From positions 1 to 21,622 of the forward strand of contig CAYTFZ010000038.1 in assembly GCA_964437215.1 (NCBI GenBank): a stretch of DNA of 21,622 nt, given 5' to 3'. Position 1 is the stretch's first letter. The number at the start of each line of letters is the position of its first letter. Of the stretch, positions 1-7,446 are shown in pieces. Source of the DNA: JAAYAN01 sp964437215 (GTDB lineage Bacteria > Bacteroidota > Ignavibacteria > Ignavibacteriales > Melioribacteraceae). A model generated the notes under the pieces. That model worked only from the letters and a program-made list of their open reading frames with translations. It was not told the DNA's origin and made no database searches. A program made the position numbers and the translations under genes.

Positions 1-5
1 ATTAT

Positions 6-37
6 AAAAAGTCCGGCGAAGCAGCCGGATTTTTTTT
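6..37 (+). terminator. Rho-independent terminator-like hairpin at window start
   Basis: A 6-bp GC-rich stem (TCCGGC at 12-17 with GCCGGA at 24-29, loop GAAGCA) is extended by an A-run before it and a run of eight T after it. This is a typical intrinsic terminator, presumably for a rightward gene that ends before the window. The A and T flanks make it roughly symmetrical, so it could also serve the leftward AlkD gene. Confidence 0.75.
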
Positions 38-72
38 AAGTATACTTACAAATGAATTTTTCTCTCCGTTTA

Positions 73-165
73 ACTCTGTGCCGGACTCTGTGTTACTCTG
101 TGGTTTATTCGCGCTTGTGTTTAACCACAGAGTTTATCAGAGTTTTCCACGGAGTTGCACAGAGG
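73..165. repeat. Array of CTCTGTG-type short repeats forming a broken palindrome
   Basis: Three forward units ACTCTGTG lie at 73-80, 85-92 and 95-102. Four reverse-complement units follow: CACAGAGT at 126-133, a degenerate ATCAGAGT at 136-143, CACGGAGT at 148-155 and CACAGAGG at 158-165. Unit spacing alternates between 10 and 12 bases. The two inner arms form a perfect 10-bp stem (96-105 with 123-132) around a 17-base centre. The array lies between a terminator and the 3' end of the AlkD gene, and no reading frame explains it. The function is unknown; it looks like a dispersed intergenic repeat element. Confidence 0.7.
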
Positions 166-175
166 GGTAATTGAT

Positions 176-868
176 TTAATTCGGGTTTTTATTGTTTTTC
201 AATCTTTTGATTATTTTTTCACTTCTTAACTCGCGCAGCGCGTCGCTTGCAATCCATTTAGCGCTGGAAGAGTTAAAAGCAAGTAGTTTTTCCGCGGTTT
301 TAATTGCTTCTTCATTTAAAAATAAATTTCGTTTGCCAATTTGCCGCAGCGCCCAATTCACTGCTTTCTTTACAAAATTACGGTTATCGGCGCTTTTATC
401 TTCAATCAATTTTAAATATTTAAGAAAAACGTCATCTTTTTCTTTTTTTAGATGGACTGCCGAAACTGCAATCAGAGAGAATGCTGTCCGCTTAACAAAT
501 TCTTTTTCACTTTCAGCCCATTCAAATATTTTTTCATTACAGAATTTAGTTTTTATATAAAGATTTATGCAGCACTGGTCGCAGATATCCCAGCTGTCAA
601 AATCGTTCGTCCATTTATCCAATTGTTCTGCGGTAACAAATTTTGGCTCGTCAATCATACTTGCTAAAATGCGCGCTTCGTGAATTCCGGAATCCCAAAG
701 CTGCAAAGCAGTATTATGATTTTTCCCGATTTGTTTTGCCAATTTCCGTAAAAACGGTTTTCTAATTCCCAAAACATTTTTAGATATTATCCCGAACCGT
801 TTCATTGCCCCGGCAGATTTGGGGTCTTTATTATTGTGAAGGATTTCTAAAATTTCATCGGTTGTCAT
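176..868 (-). CDS. DNA alkylation repair protein, AlkD-like
   Basis: This 230-residue protein is recognisable as an AlkD-type HEAT-repeat DNA glycosylase, which in studied members removes N3- and N7-alkylated purines from DNA without flipping the base. The sequence shows the family hallmarks: a W-D-I-C-D stretch at residues 93-97, where W93 and D97 align by spacing with the catalytic Trp109/Asp113 of the Bacillus cereus enzyme, and W172 in NWALRQIGKR matching Trp187. The length fits the family (about 220-240). It starts 3 bases after the stop codon of the upstream DUF6544-like gene, so the two are very likely co-transcribed. No strong ribosome binding site is visible, consistent with translational coupling. 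Substrate range cannot be read from sequence. Confidence 0.88.
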   Translation of the reverse strand: MTTDEILEILHNNKDPKSAGAMKRFGIISKNVLGIRKPFLRKLAKQIGKNHNTALQLWDSGIHEARILASMIDEPKFVTAEQLDKWTNDFDSWDICDQCCINLYIKTKFCNEKIFEWAESEKEFVKRTAFSLIAVSAVHLKKEKDDVFLKYLKLIEDKSADNRNFVKKAVNWALRQIGKRNLFLNEEAIKTAEKLLAFNSSSAKWIASDALRELRSEKIIKRLKNNKNPN

Positions 869-871
869 AGT

Positions 872-1714
872 TCAGGGGAAATATTTCGGCGTGTTGTAAT
901 CCAATAACGAAACATCAATAATTCCGTTCAAATATTTATTATCTTCCATAAGCCATTCATATTCAAAATGCATCGGCACGTTAAATCCTCCGTTATGCTG
1001 ATAGTTGGAAAGTTTAACAACAAAAACATTTCCATCTCCCGAAGCTTCGTCGTTTGTAATTTTAAATGGCAGATTATCTTTATCAAAATGAAACAAAACC
1101 GACACGCTGTTGCCATAATCGAACACGGTAAGCCTTGCAATGTCTTTACCGGCTTCTTCCCACTTTATGTTTTTTCCGGGTAGTAAGGCTGTTGGAAAAA
1201 GAACAGTATTCGATAAAAATTTTGCAAGTAGAAGATTATTTATACTTCCGCCGTTTAAATAATTAAACCGTACGCCGGTAAGCATATGCGATTGTGTTAT
1301 TCCGTTTCCTTCAAAATAAAATTCCGCCATATTGCCCGGAATAAAACCCGAGTGTTTAACATCAGTGCGCCACAAATAACCGAAAGGATTTGTAGAATAA
1401 TAGCCTTGCGCCTCTATTTCTACCGATTCGGGCTGGGAGCTGGAGCTTATTTTCCCTGTTTGTTTAAATCGTGCAAATCCCGGCGAAATTTGTCCTTCTT
1501 TAATGCATTTTATAAGATAATTGCGTACAGGCGGGGGCAATGCTTTTACATCCGACTTTAAAAAAATTCTCCTATTATGCTTCGCAAAATTAATGTCGAG
1601 GTCTTTTATAGATTTTTCAAAGAAATCCTGCTCGGTAAAATGTCCGTAGATTAAAATTCCTGTTCCGGCGGCAGCAATAGTTATAAAGACTGCCAGTAAA
1701 ATTTTGCGTATCAT
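872..1714 (-). CDS. Membrane-anchored DUF6544-like protein
   Basis: This is a 280-residue protein with one N-terminal hydrophobic segment (about residues 4-24), which acts as a membrane anchor or uncleaved signal. The soluble part opens with a short LPPPVRNYL motif (about residues 59-67) and continues as a beta-rich domain with several aromatic and glycine pairs (YLWRTD, FNYLNGG, FEYEWL). The LPPPV-R-YL start and overall layout resemble the uncharacterised DUF6544 family; I recognise this from memory, not from a search. Function is unknown. It is the first gene of a two-gene leftward unit with the AlkD-like gene, and the unit seems to start within 1715-1883, where no clear promoter is seen. 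Confidence 0.65.
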   Translation of the reverse strand: MIRKILLAVFITIAAAGTGILIYGHFTEQDFFEKSIKDLDINFAKHNRRIFLKSDVKALPPPVRNYLIKCIKEGQISPGFARFKQTGKISSSSQPESVEIEAQGYYSTNPFGYLWRTDVKHSGFIPGNMAEFYFEGNGITQSHMLTGVRFNYLNGGSINNLLLAKFLSNTVLFPTALLPGKNIKWEEAGKDIARLTVFDYGNSVSVLFHFDKDNLPFKITNDEASGDGNVFVVKLSNYQHNGGFNVPMHFEYEWLMEDNKYLNGIIDVSLLDYNTPKYFP

Positions 1715-1811
1715 AGTTTAACAAGAAAATTAAAAGGAAGAAATATATGTATTAATGAGAGCATTTTGTCGCATATTATTTTTAATTATCCAATCAGAAA
1801 ATCAAATAGTG

Positions 1812-1833
1812 TGCCAGCTTGTTGCCGGCTTGT
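1812..1833. repeat. Tandem duplication of an 11-mer
   Basis: TGCCAGCTTGT is followed directly by TGCCGGCTTGT, one mismatch apart, in the 169-base spacer between two leftward genes. It is GC-rich against an AT-rich background. The rest of the spacer shows no gene, no terminator and no convincing promoter. Confidence 0.5.
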
Positions 1834-1883
1834 AAAAATTGAGCTTAAACGAAGTAATAATTTACTTACTAAATTTTAAGTAA

Positions 1884-2459
1884 CTAATGAATATCACTTT
1901 TATTGTCGGAAGAAATGATTGCAAATAAATATAAATCCTTAAACTTTCCTTTTGCATAAGCAGCCTGACGTAAAATGCCTTCCTTAGAATAACCGCATTT
2001 CTCAAGCACTTTGTGCGATGCTATATTTTCGGGCTCGCACCTGGCTTCAATTCTGTTGAGAGAAAGATTGTTAAATCCGTAAAATGTTATAAGGTTTACA
2101 ATTTCGGTCATAATCCCTTTATTCCAATATTCAGGCGAAAGAGCGTAGCCTATTTCAGCTTTATTGTTTACAGCATCCCATAGGTTAAATCCTGCGGTAC
2201 CGATAATTTTTGAAGTTTCTTTAAATTCAATTCCCCAAGGGCATTCTCTTCCGTCAATTGCGCATTGCATAATATTGGAAATAAACTTTCTGCTGGTTAT
2301 GGGATTTTTATGAGTGTCCCAGAAAAGAAATTCCGAAACCTGCGGGTTGCTTGCGTATTCGTAAATATCCTGCGTATCGAACAAGTCGATTTTACGCAAT
2401 TTAACGCGGCTGGTTTCAAGTTGAGGAAGATTTCCAAAAAATTCAGCTATATTTATCAT
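1884..2459 (-). CDS. GNAT N-acetyltransferase, RimJ/RimL type
   Basis: This 191-residue protein has the layout of the RimJ/RimL (Acetyltransf_3) branch of GNAT enzymes, which transfer acetyl groups from acetyl-CoA to N-terminal amines or small molecules. Visible signatures are the opening L-E-T-S-R-V-K-L-R segment (about 14-22), the central beta-4 stretch AEIGYALSPEYWNKGIMTE (101-119) with the YWNKG variant of the pyrophosphate-binding loop, and the C-terminal N-x-x-S-x-K-V-L-E-K-C-G-Y block (145-157). It stands alone, divergent from the Trm112-like gene. The acceptor substrate cannot be predicted; ribosomal-protein and antibiotic acetylation are both possible in this group. Confidence 0.87.
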   Translation of the reverse strand: MINIAEFFGNLPQLETSRVKLRKIDLFDTQDIYEYASNPQVSEFLFWDTHKNPITSRKFISNIMQCAIDGRECPWGIEFKETSKIIGTAGFNLWDAVNNKAEIGYALSPEYWNKGIMTEIVNLITFYGFNNLSLNRIEARCEPENIASHKVLEKCGYSKEGILRQAAYAKGKFKDLYLFAIISSDNKSDIH

Positions 2460-2576
2460 TTTCGCAATTAAAATAAAATCAAAAATACTAAAAGATTTGC
2501 ATTACAGTAAACTAAGGCATTTAATTTTTCTTTTTCGGATATTTGTATTCGGTTTTAATAATCAATAGGTAGAAAA

Positions 2577-2792
2577 ATGATAAGTAAAGACCTGCTTGAA
2601 ATACTTTGCTGTCCCGAAACAAAAGCCGATTTGGTTTTAGAGGGCAGCTTCCTGATATCGGTAGATAAAAACAGCCGGCGGAAATACAGAATTGAAGATG
2701 ATATTCCGGTTATGCTGATAGAAGAATCGGAAATTATGGATTTGGAAGAATGGAAAAGTGTTATGATTAAACACGGGAAATCTGTTGAGTAA
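2577..2792 (+). CDS. Trm112-like small protein
   Basis: This 71-residue protein matches the length and pattern of the Trm112/YcaR family: it opens with LLEILCCPETKADL and ends with a D-D-I-P-V-M-L block (41-47). Family members are small zinc-binding folds that in eukaryotes and archaea activate methyltransferases; bacterial roles are unclear. The zinc site here is degenerate: only the Cys pair at 11-12 is present, the usual second cysteine is E14 or K16, and the distal Cys pair is missing. It is the first gene of a rightward cluster, 12 bases before the FAD oxidoreductase. A weak TTTG...TAATTTTT promoter match lies at 2496-2529 with a slightly long spacer. Confidence 0.78.
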   Translation: MISKDLLEILCCPETKADLVLEGSFLISVDKNSRRKYRIEDDIPVMLIEESEIMDLEEWKSVMIKHGKSVE

Positions 2793-2804
2793 AGTGATAT
2801 TAAA

Positions 2805-4289
2805 ATGATTGTAAAAAAAAATGCCGCCGAAATCCAAAACTATCTAACCGATGCAAGTAATTTCAGGGGAAATCCGGATTGCGTATATATTCCCGAAAGC
2901 GAAGAAGAATTGATTGAGCTTGTAAAAAAATGCAGCCGGCAAAATATTAAACTTACTGTAGCAGGTAACGGAACCGGACTTACCGGAGGACGGGTTGCCG
3001 AGACCGGGTCAATTGTATCGCTTGAATTGTTAAATAAAATTATTGAAATAAACGAAATGGAAAAATTTGCCGTGCTTGAACCGGCAGTATTGTTAGGCGA
3101 GTTTAATACAATCTTAAAACAAAAGAATTTATATTATCCGCCCGACCCGACCGAACAGAATTGCTTTATAGGTGCAACTGTTGCAACAAACGCTTCGGGG
3201 GCAAAATCGTTTAAATACGGCGCTACACGCAAATTTGTTGAAGAATTGAGGGTTATTCTTCCTGATGGAGAAATTGTTGAAATTAAGCGGGGAGAGTATG
3301 TTGCCGACGGTTATAATCTGCTTTTTAAAACTCTTTCCGGAAAAAGTATAATGCTTGAAATCCCTGAAATACAAATGCCCGGAATAAAACACGCTGCAGG
3401 TTATTATTGCAAAAAAAATATGGATCTGGCAGATCTTTTTATCGGCAGCGAAGGAACTTTGGGAATAATTACAAAAATTAAACTGAAACTGATTGATTAT
3501 CCATCCGATATTTTATCCGCGGTAATTTTCTTTGATAACGAAAAAGATGCACTCAAAATGATTTTTGAAGCGCGCCGGTTAAGCCGCGAATTTAAGGCAG
3601 CAAATAACAGTACTTCAATAAGTGCTATGGGTTTGGAATTTTTTGATGCCGATTCGCTTGCTTTTCTGCGGGACGAATTCCCCGCCATTCCGCAAAATAC
3701 CGGCGCGGCAGTCTGGTTCGAGCAGGATTATTCCCCGGAAAGCGAGGAAAAACTTTTAGAAGATTGGATGATTTTAATAGAAAATAATAACGGCAATATG
3801 GAAAAATCGTGGTTTGCAACCGATGAGAGCGACAGGTTTAAATTTATTAATTTCCGGCATGCAGTTTCGGGCAAAGTTAATGAATTTATTTCCCGTAATA
3901 ATATGCGGAAAGTGGGAACAGACCTTGCCGTGCCGGATGATAAATTTGAGGAATTTTATTTTTCCGCAAAAAAAACAGCTGCCGAAAGCGGAATAAGAAA
4001 TATTGCTTACGGACATTTCGGCGATTCGCATCTTCATCTTAATATGCTTCCTGCAAATGAAGCCGAGTTTAAACAAGCCAAAATAATTTATAAGGAGCTT
4101 TGTTTATCGGCAATAAAACTCGGGGGAACAATATCTGCCGAACACGGAGTTGGAAAAATTAAACGCGAATACTTGCTTGATATGTTCGGAAATGAAAGAA
4201 TAAGAAAAATGGCATCAATAAAAAAGCAGCTTGACCGGAATCTTATTTTGAATTACGGCAATATCTTTTTTGAAGATTTTTTGAACTGA
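2805..4289 (+). CDS. FAD-binding oxidoreductase, GlcD/D-lactate dehydrogenase type
   Basis: This 494-residue flavoprotein of the VAO/PCMH fold combines an FAD_binding_4 domain with a FAD-oxidase_C domain. It probably oxidises a D-2-hydroxy acid such as D-lactate, glycolate or 2-hydroxyglutarate. The FAD domain shows GNGTGLTGG (54-62), the PPDPT segment (112-116) and the IGATVATNASG run (122-132). The C-terminal domain carries HFGDSHLH (404-411), which holds the family's metal and substrate-binding histidines, and the closing EHGVGK (446-451). The length is normal for GlcD-like enzymes, and there is no fused iron-sulfur domain. It is followed after one base by the TPR gene. The exact substrate cannot be decided from sequence. 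Confidence 0.88.
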   Translation: MIVKKNAAEIQNYLTDASNFRGNPDCVYIPESEEELIELVKKCSRQNIKLTVAGNGTGLTGGRVAETGSIVSLELLNKIIEINEMEKFAVLEPAVLLGEFNTILKQKNLYYPPDPTEQNCFIGATVATNASGAKSFKYGATRKFVEELRVILPDGEIVEIKRGEYVADGYNLLFKTLSGKSIMLEIPEIQMPGIKHAAGYYCKKNMDLADLFIGSEGTLGIITKIKLKLIDYPSDILSAVIFFDNEKDALKMIFEARRLSREFKAANNSTSISAMGLEFFDADSLAFLRDEFPAIPQNTGAAVWFEQDYSPESEEKLLEDWMILIENNNGNMEKSWFATDESDRFKFINFRHAVSGKVNEFISRNNMRKVGTDLAVPDDKFEEFYFSAKKTAAESGIRNIAYGHFGDSHLHLNMLPANEAEFKQAKIIYKELCLSAIKLGGTISAEHGVGKIKREYLLDMFGNERIRKMASIKKQLDRNLILNYGNIFFEDFLN

Positions 4290-4290
4290 T

Positions 4291-6132
4291 ATGATTAAGA
4301 AAACAATTTTCTTATTTCTGATTTTTAGTTTTATTGTTTTTGCCCAAGATTCAGCGTGGGAAAAGTTCAATCTTGCAAAAAGTTACGAGGCAGCCGGAAA
4401 TTTTGAGCAGGCGGAACTTCTTTACAAAGAACTTTATAATTCGGAACCTTCAAATTATCAATACTCCGAAGCATTAAACAGTCTTTATCTTAAATTAAAA
4501 CAATACGATAAATCCATAAAATTTCTCGAAACAAAACTTTCTATAAATCCCGAAGATATACTTGTAAAGGGACAGTTAGGAACTACTTTTCATCTGATGG
4601 GAAATTATGAAAAAGCTTTTTCTATCTGGAATGATGCTGTAAATAAACAGACCGAAAATGCTAATAATTACAGGATTATAATTAATTACGTTTTAGATTG
4701 CAGGGCATTTGATGAAGCGATTGAGTTATTAAAAAAAGCTAAACAAAAGACTGACGACCCCGATTCGTTTTCGTATGAACTGGCAAATATTTATTCTGTA
4801 ACTATGAAATATTCAGAAGCAACGGAAGAATACTGCAACATTTTAAGCAAATATCCAAAACAGATCAGTCTTATAAAAAACCGTATACGAAACTGGCGGA
4901 GCACCGATGATAAAATTCTGGGCAAATCAGCTTTAATTGCCCGAAAGTATTTTGATAAATATAACACGCCCGAATTTTTAGACTTGGAAAGTCATTTATA
5001 TATTCTTGATGAAAATTACGAAAAAGCTTATAAAACACAGTTGGAATACGATCAAACCGTTAATGACGGAAACCTCTTTTTTGAATTTGCCCAGACTTGT
5101 TATGCGGCGGGGAAACTGAATGTTTCGGCAGAATCTTATAAATATCTGCTGGAAAAATATCCTTCGGCAAGATTTGCACCAGCCGCTAGAATCGGTTATG
5201 CAAAAAATTTAGAAGCGGTTGCCGATAAAGAATATCTGGCTGAGGATATAAATTGGAAGCCGGTTAGGAAAAAAATAAATCCGGATAAGCCAAAATACCG
5301 CGAAGTTATAAATGCTTACAAAAATATAATTGGGCAAAAAGTTAATAAAAATGTGGAATCGGAAGCCAATTTCAGACTTGGCGAAATTTATTCCGAAAAA
5401 ATATTAGAACTCGATTCAGCAATTATATTCTTCGGGCGGAATTCTTCAATTAATTCGCCGGATAATTTTCTTACAGAATCGAAGATAAAAATTGCAGAAA
5501 TAAATTTTAAAAGGGACAATCCGGAAAATGGCTTGCTGATATTAAACAGCATATTAAATTTCTCCGGAGCCGAATCGGAAAAAGCAAATTACGCATCGTA
5601 TTTAATTGCCCGGCAAAAATTCTGGCAGGGGAATTTTAAAGAGGCTTCCGAAATATTGAGCCGTGTTACCGAGAATGTTGAAAAAGATATTTCCAACGAT
5701 GCAATTGAATTGATGCTTGTAATTAATTTGTGCAGGAACGATTCTCTTTCGCTTGCTAAATACGCTCAGGCAGATTTTTTGATATTCAAAGAAGATTTTA
5801 CAAACGCCGGGGTTCTGCTTAATGAACTATCTGAAAACAAAAATCTGTTTATACTTAGTAACATTTCAAAGATGAGGTTAGCGGAAATATTATGCGCGGA
5901 AAACAATTACATCACAGCAATTGGCTCGATTAATGATTATCTTGAAAATCAGAATAATATTTTATTCAGAGATAAAATGATGTTCCTTTTGGGCAATATT
6001 TACAGATATGGCGTAAAAAACACACAAAAAGCACTTGAAACATTTCAGAAAATACTTGAAATATTCCCTAACTCATTATATCTTTCTAAATCAAGAGATT
6101 CAGTAAATGAAATAAATAAAATTAAGGAATAG
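4291..6132 (+). CDS. Secreted/periplasmic TPR-repeat protein
   Basis: This 613-residue protein has a clear N-terminal signal peptide (MIKK, a hydrophobic stretch, then likely cleavage after VFAQ near residue 19). Its body is made mostly of tetratricopeptide repeats, seen for example at about 22-52, 56-86 and 90-120, and again near the C-terminus (about 550-600), with canonical G-x-Y-x-x-A positions. Such proteins usually scaffold protein complexes in the periplasm or outer membrane. No enzymatic motif is visible. It is placed 1 base after the FAD oxidoreductase stop and 1 base before clpX, so the three genes appear to be one transcription unit. Specific function is unknown; links to gliding or T9SS assembly would be speculation. 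Confidence 0.85.
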   Translation: MIKKTIFLFLIFSFIVFAQDSAWEKFNLAKSYEAAGNFEQAELLYKELYNSEPSNYQYSEALNSLYLKLKQYDKSIKFLETKLSINPEDILVKGQLGTTFHLMGNYEKAFSIWNDAVNKQTENANNYRIIINYVLDCRAFDEAIELLKKAKQKTDDPDSFSYELANIYSVTMKYSEATEEYCNILSKYPKQISLIKNRIRNWRSTDDKILGKSALIARKYFDKYNTPEFLDLESHLYILDENYEKAYKTQLEYDQTVNDGNLFFEFAQTCYAAGKLNVSAESYKYLLEKYPSARFAPAARIGYAKNLEAVADKEYLAEDINWKPVRKKINPDKPKYREVINAYKNIIGQKVNKNVESEANFRLGEIYSEKILELDSAIIFFGRNSSINSPDNFLTESKIKIAEINFKRDNPENGLLILNSILNFSGAESEKANYASYLIARQKFWQGNFKEASEILSRVTENVEKDISNDAIELMLVINLCRNDSLSLAKYAQADFLIFKEDFTNAGVLLNELSENKNLFILSNISKMRLAEILCAENNYITAIGSINDYLENQNNILFRDKMMFLLGNIYRYGVKNTQKALETFQKILEIFPNSLYLSKSRDSVNEINKIKE

Positions 6133-6133
6133 A

Positions 6134-7387
6134 ATGAATAACAAAAGAATAGAAAAAGAAGTAAAATGCTCTTTTTGTGGAAGAAAAGGTTCAGAAGTTG
6201 CAAGCATGGTGGCAGGCCCTGATGTTTACATTTGCGATATATGCATAAAAACCAGCGTTGATATATTAAAAAATAATCTTGCAGCTTACCATAAAACTCA
6301 CGAACGTCCAGCAACACTTACCCCGTCGATGCTTAAAAAAAGTCTTGATGATTATGTTGTCGGTCAGGAAAGAGCAAAAAAGATTTTATCCGTTGCGGTT
6401 TACAACCATTATAAAAGAATAAAATCGAACACTTCTTTTTTTGAACTTGACGATGTGGAAATTGAAAAAAGCAATATTTTGCTTATCGGGCCTACAGGAG
6501 TCGGTAAAACTTTAGTGGCTCAAACATTAGCTCGGATTTTAGACGTTCCGTTTGCAATTGCTGACGCTACAACTTTGACAGAAGCCGGATACGTGGGTGA
6601 TGATGTTGAAACAGTACTTGTTAGACTGCTTCAGGCATCAGATTATAATTTAGAAAAAGCACAATCCGGAATTGTATATATTGACGAAATAGATAAAATT
6701 GCCCGTAAAAGTGAAAGTGTTTCTATTACCCGCGATGTTTCCGGCGAAGGAGTTCAGCAGGCGCTGCTAAAAATTCTTGAAGGAACAGTGGCAGGAGTTC
6801 CGCCAAAAGGAGGAAGAAAACATCCTGAACAGAGTTTAATAAATATTAATACCAAAAATATTCTATTTATTCTCGGCGGAGCTTTCGAAGGAATTGCACC
6901 TATAATTGCTTCGAGGATAAATAAAAATGTTATGGGTTTTGGAACAGACAGAAATGATGAGATTCCTTCCGAAAATGAAGACTTAATCAGCCAAGTACAG
7001 CCGGAAGACTTGCTGAAATACGGTTTAATTCCGGAATTAATAGGAAGAATTCCAGTAATAGCTCCTTTACACGAACTTGATGAAGAAGCATTGAAAAATA
7101 TTCTTACAAAACCGAAGAATGCTCTTTTAAAACAATATCAAAAATTATTTATAATGGAAGGAGTTGAACTGGAGTTTGATCCGTTTGCTTTAGATTCAAT
7201 TGTGCAAAAGGCAATAGAAAGAAAAACAGGCGCACGTGCTTTACGTAGTATTGTAGAAAGTTTTCTTATTGATGTCATGTACAAACTGCCTGAAATGGAA
7301 AACGTTGATAAGTGCGTAATTACCCGTGAAACAATTGAAAAAGGTATGGACCCGCTTTTTATTGAATCCGAAAAAAAATCGGCCTGA
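6134..7387 (+). CDS. clpX: ATP-dependent Clp protease ATP-binding subunit ClpX
   Basis: This 417-residue AAA+ unfoldase recognises tagged substrates and threads them into the ClpP peptidase in the cytoplasm. All hallmark parts are visible: an N-terminal zinc domain with C12, C15, C34 and C37; Walker A GPTGVGKT (119-126); the GYVG pore loop (152-155); Walker B ending in IDEID (183-187); the RKH substrate-entry loop (228-230); and the sensor-2 GAR motif near the C-terminus (TGARALR). The ClpP-docking loop reads MGF where many species have IGF or LGF. The length is typical. Its partner clpP and trigger factor are not next to it; instead it follows a TPR gene. A strong terminator follows 23 bases after the stop. 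Confidence 0.98.
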   Translation: MNNKRIEKEVKCSFCGRKGSEVASMVAGPDVYICDICIKTSVDILKNNLAAYHKTHERPATLTPSMLKKSLDDYVVGQERAKKILSVAVYNHYKRIKSNTSFFELDDVEIEKSNILLIGPTGVGKTLVAQTLARILDVPFAIADATTLTEAGYVGDDVETVLVRLLQASDYNLEKAQSGIVYIDEIDKIARKSESVSITRDVSGEGVQQALLKILEGTVAGVPPKGGRKHPEQSLININTKNILFILGGAFEGIAPIIASRINKNVMGFGTDRNDEIPSENEDLISQVQPEDLLKYGLIPELIGRIPVIAPLHELDEEALKNILTKPKNALLKQYQKLFIMEGVELEFDPFALDSIVQKAIERKTGARALRSIVESFLIDVMYKLPEMENVDKCVITRETIEKGMDPLFIESEKKSA

Positions 7388-7408
7388 TGCTTTTTATTTT
7401 TGATTTTA

Positions 7409-7436
7409 AGAACCCCGTATTGCGGGGTTTCTTTTT
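7409..7436 (+). terminator. Rho-independent terminator of the clpX unit
   Basis: AACCCCG (7411-7417) pairs with CGGGGTT (7423-7429) over a five-base loop and is followed by a T-rich run (TCTTTTT). It lies just after the clpX stop codon and upstream of the true start of the next gene, which argues that the next gene does not begin at 7387. Confidence 0.88.
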
Positions 7437-7446
7437 AAATATACGA

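Noticed and set aside
73..165. CRISPR array
   Set aside because: The units are only 8 bases, spacers are 2-4 bases, the orientation flips in the middle, and no cas genes are present.
192..560. 122-codon plus-strand open frame opposite the AlkD-like gene
   Set aside because: It is an antisense shadow; the minus-strand protein has conserved catalytic residues.
7387..7446. Longer start of the secreted protein at ATG 7387, overlapping the clpX stop
   Set aside because: It would translate the clpX terminator hairpin and place 20 residues before a clean signal peptide that begins at 7447.
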